Assembly (NCBI GenBank): GCA_943372215.1 | Contig: CALRXU020000012.1 | Coordinates: forward strand, 62,001 to 126,000 | Origin: UBA6183 sp943372215 | GTDB taxonomy: Bacteria > Bacteroidota > Bacteroidia > UKL13-3 | DNA: 64,000 nucleotides | Direction: 5' to 3' | In this document: positions 9,383 to 19,297 of the stretch, one piece after another | Position numbering within the stretch: position 1 is the first letter of the stretch | How the letters are laid out: each line of letters opens with the position of its first letter | The notes under the pieces: model-generated | What the model saw: only the letters and a program-made list of their open reading frames with translations | What the model was told of the DNA's origin: nothing | Database searches by the model: none | Position numbers and translations under genes: made by a program

Positions 9383-10501
9383 TTACAATTGAAGTAAAAC
9401 GTCAGCAATTCTTTGGCAGGCTTTCCCATCGCCATAAGGGTTAATGGTGTTGCTCATTGCCTTATATGCATTCTCATTATGTAACAAGTGTTCAGTAACT
9501 GACACAATTTTTTCGTAATCAGTACCCACTAATTTCACCGTTCCTGCTTCAAGTGCCTCAGGTCTTTCAGTGGTATTGCGCATTACCAATACTGGTATCC
9601 CAAACGAAGGGGCTTCTTCTTGAATTCCTCCACTATCTGTTAAAATAAGATAAGCTCGTTTCATCAGCCATACAAATGCGGGGTATGAAAGTGGCTCCAC
9701 AAGATTAATGTTACTAATGCCATCCAAATACTCATGAACGGTATCATAAACATTGGGATTAAGATGCACAGGATATATAATCTGTACTTGTGGGTTGTTT
9801 AATGCAATTTGTTTTAGTGCATTGCAGATGTTAACAAAACCTTGCCCAAAGTTTTCACGCCTATGACCAGTAACGAGCACCAACTTTTTATGCGTATCCA
9901 GTACCTGTTTTATCGTGTTGATTTGTGCATCTTCAAAAAGTTCTACTTTTTTATCTGCATCAAATAAGGCATCAATAACAGTATTTCCAGTAACATATAC
10001 ATTACTGGCCGGAATGGCTTCATTAATGAGGTTTTGCGCTGATGATTGTGTGGGGGCAAAATGAAAATCTGCTAGTCTTGCTGTTAATTGCCTGTTCACT
10101 TCCTCAGGGTAGGGCGCATTTTTATTGTATGTTCTAAGCCCCGCCTCAATATGGCACACTTTAGCGCCAGCATAAAATGCAGCTAAGGCAGCCGCAGTTG
10201 ATGTGGTAGTATCTCCATGAACAAACACATAATTTGGTTGGTACGACTCCATAACCGGCTGTAAACCATTAATTACATTGGCCGTTAACTGGAATAAATT
10301 TTGATTTTCACGCATTAGGTCCAAATCAAAATCTGGTGTTATCTCAAAAAAATCCAACACCTGATCGAGCATGGTTCGGTGTTGGGCAGTTACACAAACC
10401 TTAACATCAAAAACACCCGGATATTCCTTAAATTTTTTAATTAAAGGAGCCATTTTTATAGCCTCTGGCCTTGTACCGAAAATACATAACAACTTCTTCA
10501 T
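9383..10501 (-). CDS. wecB: UDP-N-acetylglucosamine 2-epimerase (non-hydrolysing)
   Basis: 372 residues, the usual length. It shows the family signatures FGTRPEAIKMAPLIKKF at the N-terminus, FVHGDTTTS, HIEAGLRT, PEEVNRQL and the C-terminal UDP-binding TDSGGIQEEAPSFG followed by VMRNTTERPEA. The enzyme interconverts UDP-GlcNAc and UDP-ManNAc in the cytoplasm, so the polysaccharide probably contains ManNAc or a derivative. No UDP-ManNAc dehydrogenase (WecC) is in the window. It begins 1 base after the WbsX-like gene ends, showing tight operon packing. Confidence 0.95.
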   Translation of the reverse strand: MKKLLCIFGTRPEAIKMAPLIKKFKEYPGVFDVKVCVTAQHRTMLDQVLDFFEITPDFDLDLMRENQNLFQLTANVINGLQPVMESYQPNYVFVHGDTTTSTAAALAAFYAGAKVCHIEAGLRTYNKNAPYPEEVNRQLTARLADFHFAPTQSSAQNLINEAIPASNVYVTGNTVIDALFDADKKVELFEDAQINTIKQVLDTHKKLVLVTGHRRENFGQGFVNICNALKQIALNNPQVQIIYPVHLNPNVYDTVHEYLDGISNINLVEPLSYPAFVWLMKRAYLILTDSGGIQEEAPSFGIPVLVMRNTTERPEALEAGTVKLVGTDYEKIVSVTEHLLHNENAYKAMSNTINPYGDGKACQRIADVLLQL

Positions 10502-10502
10502 G

Positions 10503-11561
10503 CTAACCGCTTACTACTTTTAATAATTCCTCCAAGTATCTTTTACCAAACTTAATGTCAGGCTCCAGGTAGTTGCACTCTCCCCACTCATTCCATGATT
10601 TAATAAACACCACCTTATTCTCTTTATTTTGTACCCGATTAATCACTTTTTCTGCATGGATTTTAAACAATTCTGGAGTTGATTCATGAAGAATAAAAGC
10701 TCTTTTGCCGCTCCTTGGTGAATGATCCCAGTTTGGAATAATACTGGGAATGCAATCTTCCAATTCATCCTCTATTCCATCCATATAAGTTAGCGCATCA
10801 GCATATTGATAAACCCTAAGTTGATTAAATAAACGCTGTTTTATACCTCGTTTTATTTTACTTTGGGTTAACCTTTCAAAATCATACATCCGAACTACAT
10901 TGATGGCATTGAATCCTTTGGCTATCAGTCGTTCTTTATCTTCTATCTTTACAGTTTGTGCTATAAAATAAAAACCTTCTAACCCATGCTGTTTTGCTAA
11001 TTGATTAAAGGTTTCAAAGAACATGGCACTATCAGGAATTAAGTCTGGTTTGTACACCATAAAAACAAGCTTACCGTCAATACGTGTATAGCGTTTGTCT
11101 TTTAATGCAGGTAGTATTGCGTTAAAGTGATTGATATAATCTTGCTTTCCTGGATAGAGCTGCTCAACCAAAATCCTATTTTCAGCACCATGCCAAATAC
11201 CCGACCAAGTTTCGTTGGCCCATGCTAAACAAAATCCAATTTTAATATCTTCATCATTAAGGTGGCGATTAAAAGGCATCTCTAAAATCCGCTTCCCGTT
11301 ACCAAACCAATAATGCCAATAACAAAAGGATTCCACCCCATATTGTAGTGCCATTTCCGACTGTGCTACATGCACCTCTTTTAGTCGCAAATCATAGTAC
11401 CCTAAATCAGCAGGTACCCTTGGTTGGTAATGATTGGCGAACAATTTTTCGGCCTTCCCCACATTGGTCCATTCAGTAAAACCTTCTCCCCACCATTCAT
11501 TATTCTCAGGAATAGGATGGAACTGCGGTAAGTATGATGCGATAAGTCTTGCTTTTTTCAT
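10503..11561 (-). CDS. WbsX-like / glycoside hydrolase family 99-like protein
   Basis: 352 residues beginning RLIASYLPQFHPIPENNEWW and continuing GEGFTEWTNVGKA, the signature of the WbsX family (GH99-like barrel) found in O-antigen and capsule loci. Other family landmarks are FCLAWANETWSGIW and the C-terminal FIKSWNEWGECNYLEPD. Members are related to endo-alpha-mannanases but are often annotated only as polysaccharide-biosynthesis proteins, and the reaction is not settled. No signal peptide is seen, so it would act in the cytoplasm, which argues against a polymer-degrading role. Its start overlaps the acetyltransferase stop by 4 bases. Confidence 0.82.
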   Translation of the reverse strand: MKKARLIASYLPQFHPIPENNEWWGEGFTEWTNVGKAEKLFANHYQPRVPADLGYYDLRLKEVHVAQSEMALQYGVESFCYWHYWFGNGKRILEMPFNRHLNDEDIKIGFCLAWANETWSGIWHGAENRILVEQLYPGKQDYINHFNAILPALKDKRYTRIDGKLVFMVYKPDLIPDSAMFFETFNQLAKQHGLEGFYFIAQTVKIEDKERLIAKGFNAINVVRMYDFERLTQSKIKRGIKQRLFNQLRVYQYADALTYMDGIEDELEDCIPSIIPNWDHSPRSGKRAFILHESTPELFKIHAEKVINRVQNKENKVVFIKSWNEWGECNYLEPDIKFGKRYLEELLKVVSG

Positions 11562-12190
11562 TTACTTATTGTTTTAATTACCCTGGCTGGAATACCTATG
11601 GCAATAGAATTAGCTGGAACATCTTTAGTAACCACGGCATTGGCGCCAATTACTGAATTTGCTCCAACAGTTACATTAGGCAAAATTGCTGCCCCCTCGC
11701 CTATCCAAACATTTTCCTCAATAACAACTGGTCCTTTGGATGTAAGGTTTCTTAGAGCTGGTGCAACATTAAGATAGTCTTTGATTAACTCACCATGGGC
11801 ATGGTCAATAATTAACACCCTGCTACCAATAAGCACATTGTCTTTAATAATAACTTTATCAATACACCCTACATGGCAATCAAAATTAAAACAAACATTA
11901 TTGCCAATTATAATTGAGGGTGAGAACTGCTGTTGTAAAAAAGTATCGTAAGCTTCAATGCGTAAACGGCCTCTTGAACTAAAATTTTTCCCAATACTGA
12001 TATAACGGTGTCCGACTATAAAAGCAGGATACTCCAGCTTTATTTTGTTTGTTTTCTTCATGCCAATTGCCACCCATCCACTATAAAATGTATTCCATAA
12101 TTGGTTCAACAATGAACTGAATTTATGTGAAAATACAAGGCCAAAAAATTTGCCTGCATTGTAGAATATCTGTACGATAATAGATACCAT
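11558..12190 (-). CDS. Left-handed beta-helix acyltransferase (sugar O-acetyltransferase type)
   Basis: 210 residues. The C-terminal two thirds carry hexapeptide repeats (IIIGNNVCFNFDCHVG, VIIKDNVLIGSRVLIID, VVIEENVWIGEGAAIL, VTVGANSVIGANAVVT) and the usual ending DVPANSIAIGIPARVIK. The N-terminal 40 residues are amphipathic or hydrophobic (VQIFYNAGKFFGLVFSHKF) and may sit on the membrane. The family moves an acetyl group from acetyl-CoA to a sugar hydroxyl or amine. In this operon it probably decorates the repeat unit. The His in LIIDHAHGEL is the likely catalytic base. Substrate is unknown. Confidence 0.88.
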   Translation of the reverse strand: MVSIIVQIFYNAGKFFGLVFSHKFSSLLNQLWNTFYSGWVAIGMKKTNKIKLEYPAFIVGHRYISIGKNFSSRGRLRIEAYDTFLQQQFSPSIIIGNNVCFNFDCHVGCIDKVIIKDNVLIGSRVLIIDHAHGELIKDYLNVAPALRNLTSKGPVVIEENVWIGEGAAILPNVTVGANSVIGANAVVTKDVPANSIAIGIPARVIKTISK

Positions 12191-12269
12191 TTTTTTAACT
12201 ATACATTTTTGTCTCTATTGAGTTGAAAAAAAATTATTGGTGTGAGTTCATTAATTTTAAACCAGCAGT

Positions 12270-13325
12270 CTAATCTGCTTGCATTGTTTGTTTATATATT
12301 CGTTTTGCGGTTAAAAAAAGTAGCATCAATATTCCACCTGCAATACCTCCTAAAATTAATGACATCAATTTTCCAGCTTTAGTTACAGACAATGGAAGTA
12401 TTGGTCTATCAATAATTTGTATTAAAGGCTCTTCTCGCATAAGCGTTAGTTTAGATAGTTCTAAATTTTTAATTAACTCGCCATATAAAGCTGTAAGAAG
12501 TTGAATTTTAATTTGACTTTGTGCAAGATTAAGTCGCCCTTTTGCCATAATTAAATTTAGGTTGCGGTCTTGCGCTGCTGCTGCTCCGTACATTTCACCA
12601 TCAAGTGCCATTTTTACAGAATCAACCCTTGCCTGCAATAAATCTACATTAGCTCTTGTCTTTTTTGTTTTGGTATTGATATAAAACTCATAAACATTTT
12701 TGGCCAATACTTCTGTAAACTCTTTTGAAAACAATTCATCTTCCGTTTGTACTTTAACCGTCATGATGCTCAATTTCTTATCCAATCTATTCACCATTAA
12801 ATTTGAAGACCTGATCAGAAAAGATATGCTATGTAAAAGACTATCTTGTACTCTTGAAAATTGATTGCGAGGTTGTGAGCTTATAAATTTAATCCCTTTT
12901 AATGACTCCTTTTTTTCCCAGGCCTCATCTAACTTATATGCTGAAATATACCTGTTTACTAAAAGCTCCCTTTTTCCTTCAATGCTAACCTCGCTTAATA
13001 ATGTGTTTTCAATAATTAATTGAGACTTAAATAACTCAAGGATATTGTCTCCTGTAAAAGCCCCTCCCTCTCCTTTGCTGAGATCTATTCCGAACTGACT
13101 TGCCAAACCTGCGTATCCAGCCATGGACGAAGTTTTTTCCTCTAATGCAAAAGTAACTTCAGCTGTGTATATACGTGGTTGGAACAACGCATATAGCAAG
13201 CCCAAAACAGCCGAAACCAAACCCGCCAACACGAAGCTTTTCCATTTTGAAAGGTAATACCTTACCCAATCTGCAATGGTCAAAATCAAGTCTTTTAGTT
13301 TAATTTCCTGCTGTTGATTATTCAT
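12270..13325 (-). CDS. Wzz-like chain-length determinant protein
   Basis: 351 residues with the two-TM Wzz layout. TM1 lies at about residues 33-50 (FVLAGLVSAVLGLLYALF), followed by a periplasmic coiled-coil domain. TM2 lies near the C-terminus (LMSLILGGIAGGILMLLFL) and is preceded by a proline-containing stretch (IIDRPILPLSVTKAGK). No tyrosine-kinase domain follows. The family controls polysaccharide chain length together with the Wzy polymerase, and forms the inner-membrane partner of an SLBB outer-membrane exporter, which is encoded two genes upstream. It is minus strand, 28 bases after the oxidoreductase gene. Confidence 0.88.
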   Translation of the reverse strand: MNNQQQEIKLKDLILTIADWVRYYLSKWKSFVLAGLVSAVLGLLYALFQPRIYTAEVTFALEEKTSSMAGYAGLASQFGIDLSKGEGGAFTGDNILELFKSQLIIENTLLSEVSIEGKRELLVNRYISAYKLDEAWEKKESLKGIKFISSQPRNQFSRVQDSLLHSISFLIRSSNLMVNRLDKKLSIMTVKVQTEDELFSKEFTEVLAKNVYEFYINTKTKKTRANVDLLQARVDSVKMALDGEMYGAAAAQDRNLNLIMAKGRLNLAQSQIKIQLLTALYGELIKNLELSKLTLMREEPLIQIIDRPILPLSVTKAGKLMSLILGGIAGGILMLLFLTAKRIYKQTMQAD

Positions 13326-13353
13326 ATCCTGTCTTTTCAGTTGGTTATTATTC

Positions 13354-14367
13354 CTACCTGTTTTGATAAATGCGTTCTATAATATCAACCACTTTTAACC
13401 CTTCTAATGCATTAGTGGTTATTGGCGCCCTTCCTTTTAATACATCCACTACATTTTCTATCACATAATGATGATTTTGCGCACTACCTTTATAGGCTCC
13501 ATAGTCATTCCCCGGATTGGTAGGTGCCAACTCAGGCATTTGGTAGTTTCTTACATGGCAATACTCAACCTCATTCATATATTGGCCACCAATCTTTACA
13601 CTACCATTCTCCGCAATTATTGTCATGCTGCTCTCCAGGTTTTTATCCCAAACACTGGTTGAATAGTTAATGCATCCCATTCCTCCATTTACAAAATCAA
13701 AACTCACAAAGCCACTATCTTCAAAATCAGTTAACTGTTGGTGGTTAAAATCATTTAACTTAGTTTGGATATGCTCAATATCACCAAAAAGCCAATACAT
13801 AATATCAATAAAATGAGAAAACTGAGTAAATAAAGTCCCTCCATCCAATGCTTTATTTCCATGCCAACTTCCTGTTTTGTAATAACGCTCATCTCTATTC
13901 CAGTAGCAATTAAGTTGTACCATAAAAACTTTACCCAATGTACCATTGTCAATTAAGTCTTTAATCCAAATACTTGGCGGGGAATAGCGGTTTTGCATTA
14001 CGGCAAAGATTTGCTTCTGCACATGTAGTGCCTTAAAAATCACTTTTTCTGCATCATTTTTGGTTAATGCCATTGGTTTTTCAATAACCACGTGTTTTTT
14101 TGCCCCTAAACAGGTTAATGCTTGTTCTGCGTGAAAGCCATTGGGTGTGGCTATATTTACCACATCAATTTCAGGGTGTTCTGCTAATGCTTCCTCAATA
14201 GTAGAATAAAATGGTACATCACTTAATGCGCCTAGTCCAAGTTTATCCTTTGATTGAACATCCACTAAAGCCAACAAATTCGCCTCCTCATTTCTGTGAA
14301 TCATTTCGGCATGGCGTTTGCCAATATGTCCACAACCTATTACCGCAAAGTTAATCTTCTCTTTCAT
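13354..14367 (-). CDS. Gfo/Idh/MocA oxidoreductase, WbpB/WlbA-like
   Basis: 337 residues. The Rossmann motif VIGCGHIGKRHAE is at residues 9-21 and the catalytic EKP at 96-98 in VVIEKPMALT. The C-terminal domain has NCYWNRDERYYK, then WHG, then DGGTLFTQFSHFID, a pattern I associate with WbpB/WlbA. Those enzymes oxidise C3 of UDP-N-acetylglucosaminuronic acid so that a 3-amino group can be added. If right, the glycan or an LPS linking sugar contains a 2,3-diamino uronic acid. The WbpA, WbpD and WbpE partners are not in this window. The gene is second in the operon, 19 bases after the SLBB gene. The Gfo/Idh/MocA family call is firm; the WbpB assignment is less so. Confidence 0.8.
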   Translation of the reverse strand: MKEKINFAVIGCGHIGKRHAEMIHRNEEANLLALVDVQSKDKLGLGALSDVPFYSTIEEALAEHPEIDVVNIATPNGFHAEQALTCLGAKKHVVIEKPMALTKNDAEKVIFKALHVQKQIFAVMQNRYSPPSIWIKDLIDNGTLGKVFMVQLNCYWNRDERYYKTGSWHGNKALDGGTLFTQFSHFIDIMYWLFGDIEHIQTKLNDFNHQQLTDFEDSGFVSFDFVNGGMGCINYSTSVWDKNLESSMTIIAENGSVKIGGQYMNEVEYCHVRNYQMPELAPTNPGNDYGAYKGSAQNHHYVIENVVDVLKGRAPITTNALEGLKVVDIIERIYQNR

Positions 14368-14386
14368 GCTGTATGCTTATTTACCC

Positions 14387-16813
14387 CTATCTGAAAAGCG
14401 AAACCATTAAAACAGCAAGTGTTGTAATACTAGTTGTAATGGTTATTAATTCAACACTTGTTAATTTCTTATGCTCTTCTTTAGGCGGAACAATTATTTC
14501 TGCCCCAGGCTGAATTTTTGGACGAGATTTTATGCCAAGAAAAGACTTGGTTGATTTCACTGATCCATTTAAAAAAACCACATATCCCTTCCGTTTTAAT
14601 GCACGCTCCGAATAGCCTCCTGCACCATTAATATAACTTGAAAAAGACCTGCGCTTGTTATAGGGAATGCTAATCGGATAAAGAACCTCTCCTGAAATCT
14701 TCACCGTTTGATTTTGCCTCGGGATGCTAATTAAATCGCCATTGGTAACAAATAAATCATATTTTGAGTTCGGGTATTTCACTATTTTTTCAAGATTTAT
14801 GCCAACTATTGAGGTCAAACTTCCAACTTCTTTATCAATTAAATCTTGAATTCTAGTGGTATCTTTAGTTTGTTTGATGATTGCATTTATCTTTTCTTCT
14901 CTAATCTTTTTCTCTGCCTGATTTAGCGAGCGTGTTCTAATCAATACGGCTCCTTTTAAAAACCCATAATCAGTAACACCCCCACTTCTTTTAATTAAAT
15001 CCGAAATCCGTTCAGTCTTACTTTGTATAATATATTGCCCAGGGAATTGTACTTCTCCTTCTATAAAAACATTTTGTTGCTCAGAGTATCCTGGTATTGC
15101 ATATATGGTAACAATGTCATAAGGCATTAATACAATGTTTGATGTTGTTTTTAAATCTTCATTAACCTCGTAAAGGATTATTTTAGCTGTTTCAGAACCA
15201 GCTTTAAGTCCATCCCCAAAATATCGCCTGGCTATTTCAATTCTTTTTAACGCAGCATTTTCTTTTAACCCTCCAGCGGCTACAATCAAGTCTTCAACCT
15301 TTGCATTTGAAGCAAAAGGAAAAACACCCGGCTTTAAAACCTCCCCTTGTATAGTAATGCTATACTTCTCCATCATCTCCAACTTAGAGTTAATAACTAT
15401 AAAATCTTCGCGTTTTAGTGCGATATCTTTGGTGCCTCCTAATGCCTCTGATACATCAAAACTAATGAGCTCAGCTGTATTGTCCTCCTTTAGTCTATAG
15501 ATAATTGCTCTTGCGGTAAAAGCATCTTCCTTTAATCCATCTGCCTTCTTAATGAGTTTTGAAACAGTTATGCCATCTTCAAGTGCATACTCTCCTGGCC
15601 TAAATACTGCCCCGCTTATGGTAATTCTATTGCCAAATCTATTGCTTATGGCACCAATCTCGTATACATCACCCGACTGTGGTGTAAATATTCCAAACAT
15701 TTCATTGGGAACATCAGCAATCACCCGTTCTTTTAACCCATTTCTTGTTACCTTAATTCGGTCTTTGTAGGCCTCATTGGTAAAACCTCCAGCGAAATTA
15801 ATAACATCCTTAAGTGTTTCATTTTTAACCACTTCATAATAAGCAGGACGCTTTACTTCACCAAGCAACTCAATCTTATTCTCGTATGGGCTTACCTTAA
15901 TAACATCCTGGTCGTTTAATCGGATATTATTCTTTGTTTCCCCTTTTAATAAAAACTCATACACATCTACAACCGCTATTACCTTACCCCCTCTAATTAC
16001 CTTAATATTTCTGAACGACCCATTTTTGTTGGGCCCTCCACTAGCATACAAGGCATTAAAAACCGTGGCTAGTGATGAAATAGTATAAGTTCCTGGAAGA
16101 TTTACATCTCCAAGAATATTAACTTTAATACTTCGAATAGCCCCTAGTGTAATATTTACAGAGGTTTGGCCATTAGACATCCCTGAATAAACTGTTGCTA
16201 ATTTTGCTGTTATTTTCTTTCTAGCTTGTTCAATGGTATTGCCAGAAACTTGAATAGGACCTATCGAAGGCACCCTTAACGCGCCATCAGGGGTTATTTT
16301 AAGCTTGTAAGTGGCTTCACTATATCCATAAATGTCAATAATTAATTCATCGTCAGGACCCAATTGATAATTGGCTGGCGTAGGTATTTTTAAGTTTGGT
16401 TCAAAAGTGAGGTTTTTGTTATTAAATAATTCAGCTCCAAAAACCACTTTTTCTAAACTCTTAAAAACCTCTGTAGATTTATCATCAATAGCATCAGCAT
16501 CATCACTTACCTTTCTATCAGCGTTTTGTGTTAAATTACCAGTTCTTTGTTCTATCTTATCTATTCTTGAACGTAACTTCTGGATTTCATCTTGAGGCAT
16601 TTTGCGTTGGGCAGCCAATTGCTCCACTTGATTGATGGTATATCCATTGCTTTTGTACTCTGCGATAAACTGTTTGATTTGGTCATCACTTAAGTTATCT
16701 ACTTTTACTTCAGCAATATTTTGGATAGAAATGCTTTTCTGTTGAGCGTACAAACACTCACAATACACTGAAAAACAAAACAAAAGAATTACTCCGACTA
16801 TTTTTTTATTCAT
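14387..16813 (-). CDS. SLBB-domain polysaccharide export protein (Wza-like)
   Basis: 808 residues, long for the family, and the first gene of the polysaccharide operon. A signal peptide ends around CLYAQ. A coiled-coil-like N-terminal part (residues 35-115) comes next, then the poly-export domain at NYQLGPDDELIIDIYGYSE. Several SLBB repeats follow, seen as recurring units such as INILGDVNLPGTYTI, IELLGEVKRPAYYEV, ITISGAVFRPGEYAL, ITIQGEVLKPGVFPF, VFIEGEVQFPGQYII and VKISGEVLYPISIPY. A hydrophobic helix closes the C-terminus (VELITITTSITTLAVLMVSLF), as in Wza, where it lines the outer-membrane exit. It would export the glycan across the periplasm with the Wzz-like protein. Confidence 0.92.
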   Translation of the reverse strand: MNKKIVGVILLFCFSVYCECLYAQQKSISIQNIAEVKVDNLSDDQIKQFIAEYKSNGYTINQVEQLAAQRKMPQDEIQKLRSRIDKIEQRTGNLTQNADRKVSDDADAIDDKSTEVFKSLEKVVFGAELFNNKNLTFEPNLKIPTPANYQLGPDDELIIDIYGYSEATYKLKITPDGALRVPSIGPIQVSGNTIEQARKKITAKLATVYSGMSNGQTSVNITLGAIRSIKVNILGDVNLPGTYTISSLATVFNALYASGGPNKNGSFRNIKVIRGGKVIAVVDVYEFLLKGETKNNIRLNDQDVIKVSPYENKIELLGEVKRPAYYEVVKNETLKDVINFAGGFTNEAYKDRIKVTRNGLKERVIADVPNEMFGIFTPQSGDVYEIGAISNRFGNRITISGAVFRPGEYALEDGITVSKLIKKADGLKEDAFTARAIIYRLKEDNTAELISFDVSEALGGTKDIALKREDFIVINSKLEMMEKYSITIQGEVLKPGVFPFASNAKVEDLIVAAGGLKENAALKRIEIARRYFGDGLKAGSETAKIILYEVNEDLKTTSNIVLMPYDIVTIYAIPGYSEQQNVFIEGEVQFPGQYIIQSKTERISDLIKRSGGVTDYGFLKGAVLIRTRSLNQAEKKIREEKINAIIKQTKDTTRIQDLIDKEVGSLTSIVGINLEKIVKYPNSKYDLFVTNGDLISIPRQNQTVKISGEVLYPISIPYNKRRSFSSYINGAGGYSERALKRKGYVVFLNGSVKSTKSFLGIKSRPKIQPGAEIIVPPKEEHKKLTSVELITITTSITTLAVLMVSLFR

Positions 16814-16960
16814 AAAAACACGTGCAATACGGGCAAAAATAACATTAAATAAACGCTAAACAAGGGCTTTAGTGTATTGTAAAATTACCCATACAACCAA
16901 TTTACATGCTAAAGTGTCTTGTTAAAAAACTATTCTTGCAGTATTGTATTTCTTAAAAAA

Positions 16961-19246
16961 GTGATTAAAAAACAATTTTGGCTCCTATTCTTAGGCCTAT
17001 TCTCATCGCTGTCATTGTTGGCCCAAACTGGTGAAGTTAGGGGATTTGTGTATGACAAAGAAAATGGTGAACCCATTATTTTCACCAATGTAATTATTCC
17101 AGAGTTAAAATTGGGTAAATCAACCGACATCAATGGCTTTTACGCAATTACCAAGTTAAAACCCGGCCGTTACACACTCAAATGCTATAGTATAGGTTAT
17201 GATACATCTTCTGTAGTAATAGAAGTTGTTGCTGGAAAAATTATCAACCAAAACCTCTTTTTGGTAAAAGGCACCGTTAAATTAGAAGAAGCCAATGTGA
17301 GTGCCGAAAAAGATAAGCTTAAAAATGAGGTTAAAATATCGGTGAATACCATTACTCAAAAAGACCTGAAACAATTACCCGCTTTTGGAGGTGAACCTGA
17401 TTTAGCTCAATACTTACAGGTATTACCAGGGGTTGTTTTTAGTGGAGACCAAGGTGGGCAGCTATACATCCGGGGAGGAACACCTGTTCATAATAAGGTA
17501 TTACTGGATGGTATGATTATCTACAACCCTTTCCATTCTATTGGGTTATTTAGTGTTTTTGATGCTGATATTATTAGAAGTGCTGATGTTTACGCTGGTG
17601 GCTTTGGTGCACAATATGGAGGACGAGTGGGTGCGATTATTGACGTAAACACAAAAGAAGGTAACAAAAAAGACTTAAGCGGTAAAGTATCTGTTAACCC
17701 AATAAGCGCTAAAGTATTGTTCGAAGGTCCAATGAAAAAATTTGACAATGGCGCTTCCTCTTCCTTTATCCTTTCTTATAAAACTTCTTACCTAGACAGA
17801 ACTGCCCCTACTTTATACCCCTACGCAGGAAAAGAGGGATTGCCTTTTAGTTTTAATGATTTATATGGCAAAATGAGTTTTATCGGAGGATCAGGAACCA
17901 AATTGAATTTATTTGGATTTAACTTTACTGACAAGGTAGATTACCCACAAACCCAATACGATTGGTCTTCCTCTGGCATGGGTACTAACTTTTACATTGT
18001 GCCTGAGGGTTCAACCCTAATTAATGGGGCCATTGGTTACTCTCAATATAAAATGAAACAAATTGAAGCTGATGGAAGACCCCGTGAGAGCAGCATCAAT
18101 GGATTTAATATGGGGTTAAACTTCACCTATTTCATTGGTAAGGATGATGTTAAATACGGACTTGAAATGAATGGTTTTAGCACCAACTTTCAATATGTAA
18201 ACGTAAATGAAAGAACATTGCAGCAAGAAGAATTTACAACAGAACTATGCGGCTATGTGCGTTATAAAAAGAGCTGGGGGCGATTAATTATAGAACCAAG
18301 TTTCAGGTTACAAGCATACGCCTCTTTGGGCGAGGTATCACCTGAGCCTAGAATTGGCGCAAAGTATAACCTTACCGATAAAATACGCATAAAGGCCGCT
18401 GGTGGTTTTTACTCACAAAATTTAATGAGTGCAGTAAGCGACCAAGATGTGGTAAATCTGTTCTACGGTTTTTTATCGGGGCCAGATAACCTGCAAAACT
18501 CATTTAATGGCAAAGATGTTACCACGGCTTTGCAAAAAGCATGGCATACGGGTGCTGGCCTAGAAATAGACCTTGGACAACATCAGGAAATCAACATAGA
18601 AGGATTTTATAAAAAATTTACCCAGCTTACAAACATTAACCGCGACAAAATCTATGATGAGGACCAACTGAGTAAGCCAGAGTATTTAAGATTAGATTAT
18701 AGCTTAGAAACTGGAAGCAGCTATGGTATGGATTTTAAATATAAATATGAATTCAGAAATCTGTACTTATGGGCGGTATATAGTTTAACTTACGTTGAAC
18801 GTTTTGATGGACGCAGACACTACGTCCCCCATTTTGACAGGCGACATAATGTTAACTTAGTAGGTACTTATACCTTCGATAAGGCTAAAACCTTAAGCTT
18901 AAACCTAAGGTGGAATTTTGGCTCTGGTTTCCCTTTTACGCAAACACAAGGTTTTTATGAGCGCGCAGTAGTTGGCCAAAGTGTGAGCGGTAACTTGCTG
19001 AACCAAAATGGCGATATTGGGGTTTATTACACCGATATTAATGGAGGCAGACTACCTACTTTCCACCGATTAGATGCCTCAGTGTCTAAAAAAATGAAAT
19101 TCGCAAAAAATAAATTGCTCACCTTAACGGCTGCGGCTACCAACGTATACAACCGAGAGAACATTTTTTATTTTGACAGAGCCAGGTTTACACGCATCAA
19201 TCAGTTGCCTATTATTCCCACTGTGGGGATAAATTTCACCTTTTAA
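16961..19246 (+). CDS. TonB-dependent receptor with carboxypeptidase-like regulatory domain
   Basis: About 761 residues from a GTG that opens directly onto a signal peptide (IKKQFWLLFLGLFSSLSLLAQ). A TTG at 16919 would give 14 more residues, and no in-frame ATG precedes the signal peptide. After the signal comes a CarboxypepD_reg-like beta domain (GEVRGFVYDKENGEPI), then the plug (VLPGVVFSGDQGGQLYIRGG, then VLLDGMIIYNPFH) and a beta-barrel ending in the terminal aromatic strand TVGINFTF. Such receptors import large ligands across the outer membrane using TonB energy. No SusD partner is adjacent, so the ligand is unknown. It is divergent from the polysaccharide operon, with about 150 bases between them. 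Confidence 0.88.
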   Translation: MIKKQFWLLFLGLFSSLSLLAQTGEVRGFVYDKENGEPIIFTNVIIPELKLGKSTDINGFYAITKLKPGRYTLKCYSIGYDTSSVVIEVVAGKIINQNLFLVKGTVKLEEANVSAEKDKLKNEVKISVNTITQKDLKQLPAFGGEPDLAQYLQVLPGVVFSGDQGGQLYIRGGTPVHNKVLLDGMIIYNPFHSIGLFSVFDADIIRSADVYAGGFGAQYGGRVGAIIDVNTKEGNKKDLSGKVSVNPISAKVLFEGPMKKFDNGASSSFILSYKTSYLDRTAPTLYPYAGKEGLPFSFNDLYGKMSFIGGSGTKLNLFGFNFTDKVDYPQTQYDWSSSGMGTNFYIVPEGSTLINGAIGYSQYKMKQIEADGRPRESSINGFNMGLNFTYFIGKDDVKYGLEMNGFSTNFQYVNVNERTLQQEEFTTELCGYVRYKKSWGRLIIEPSFRLQAYASLGEVSPEPRIGAKYNLTDKIRIKAAGGFYSQNLMSAVSDQDVVNLFYGFLSGPDNLQNSFNGKDVTTALQKAWHTGAGLEIDLGQHQEINIEGFYKKFTQLTNINRDKIYDEDQLSKPEYLRLDYSLETGSSYGMDFKYKYEFRNLYLWAVYSLTYVERFDGRRHYVPHFDRRHNVNLVGTYTFDKAKTLSLNLRWNFGSGFPFTQTQGFYERAVVGQSVSGNLLNQNGDIGVYYTDINGGRLPTFHRLDASVSKKMKFAKNKLLTLTAAATNVYNRENIFYFDRARFTRINQLPIIPTVGINFTF

Positions 19247-19297
19247 ATAAGCCTTACTTATTAGCTTCGGTAACTTAAATTTACGCAGTTACCGCAT

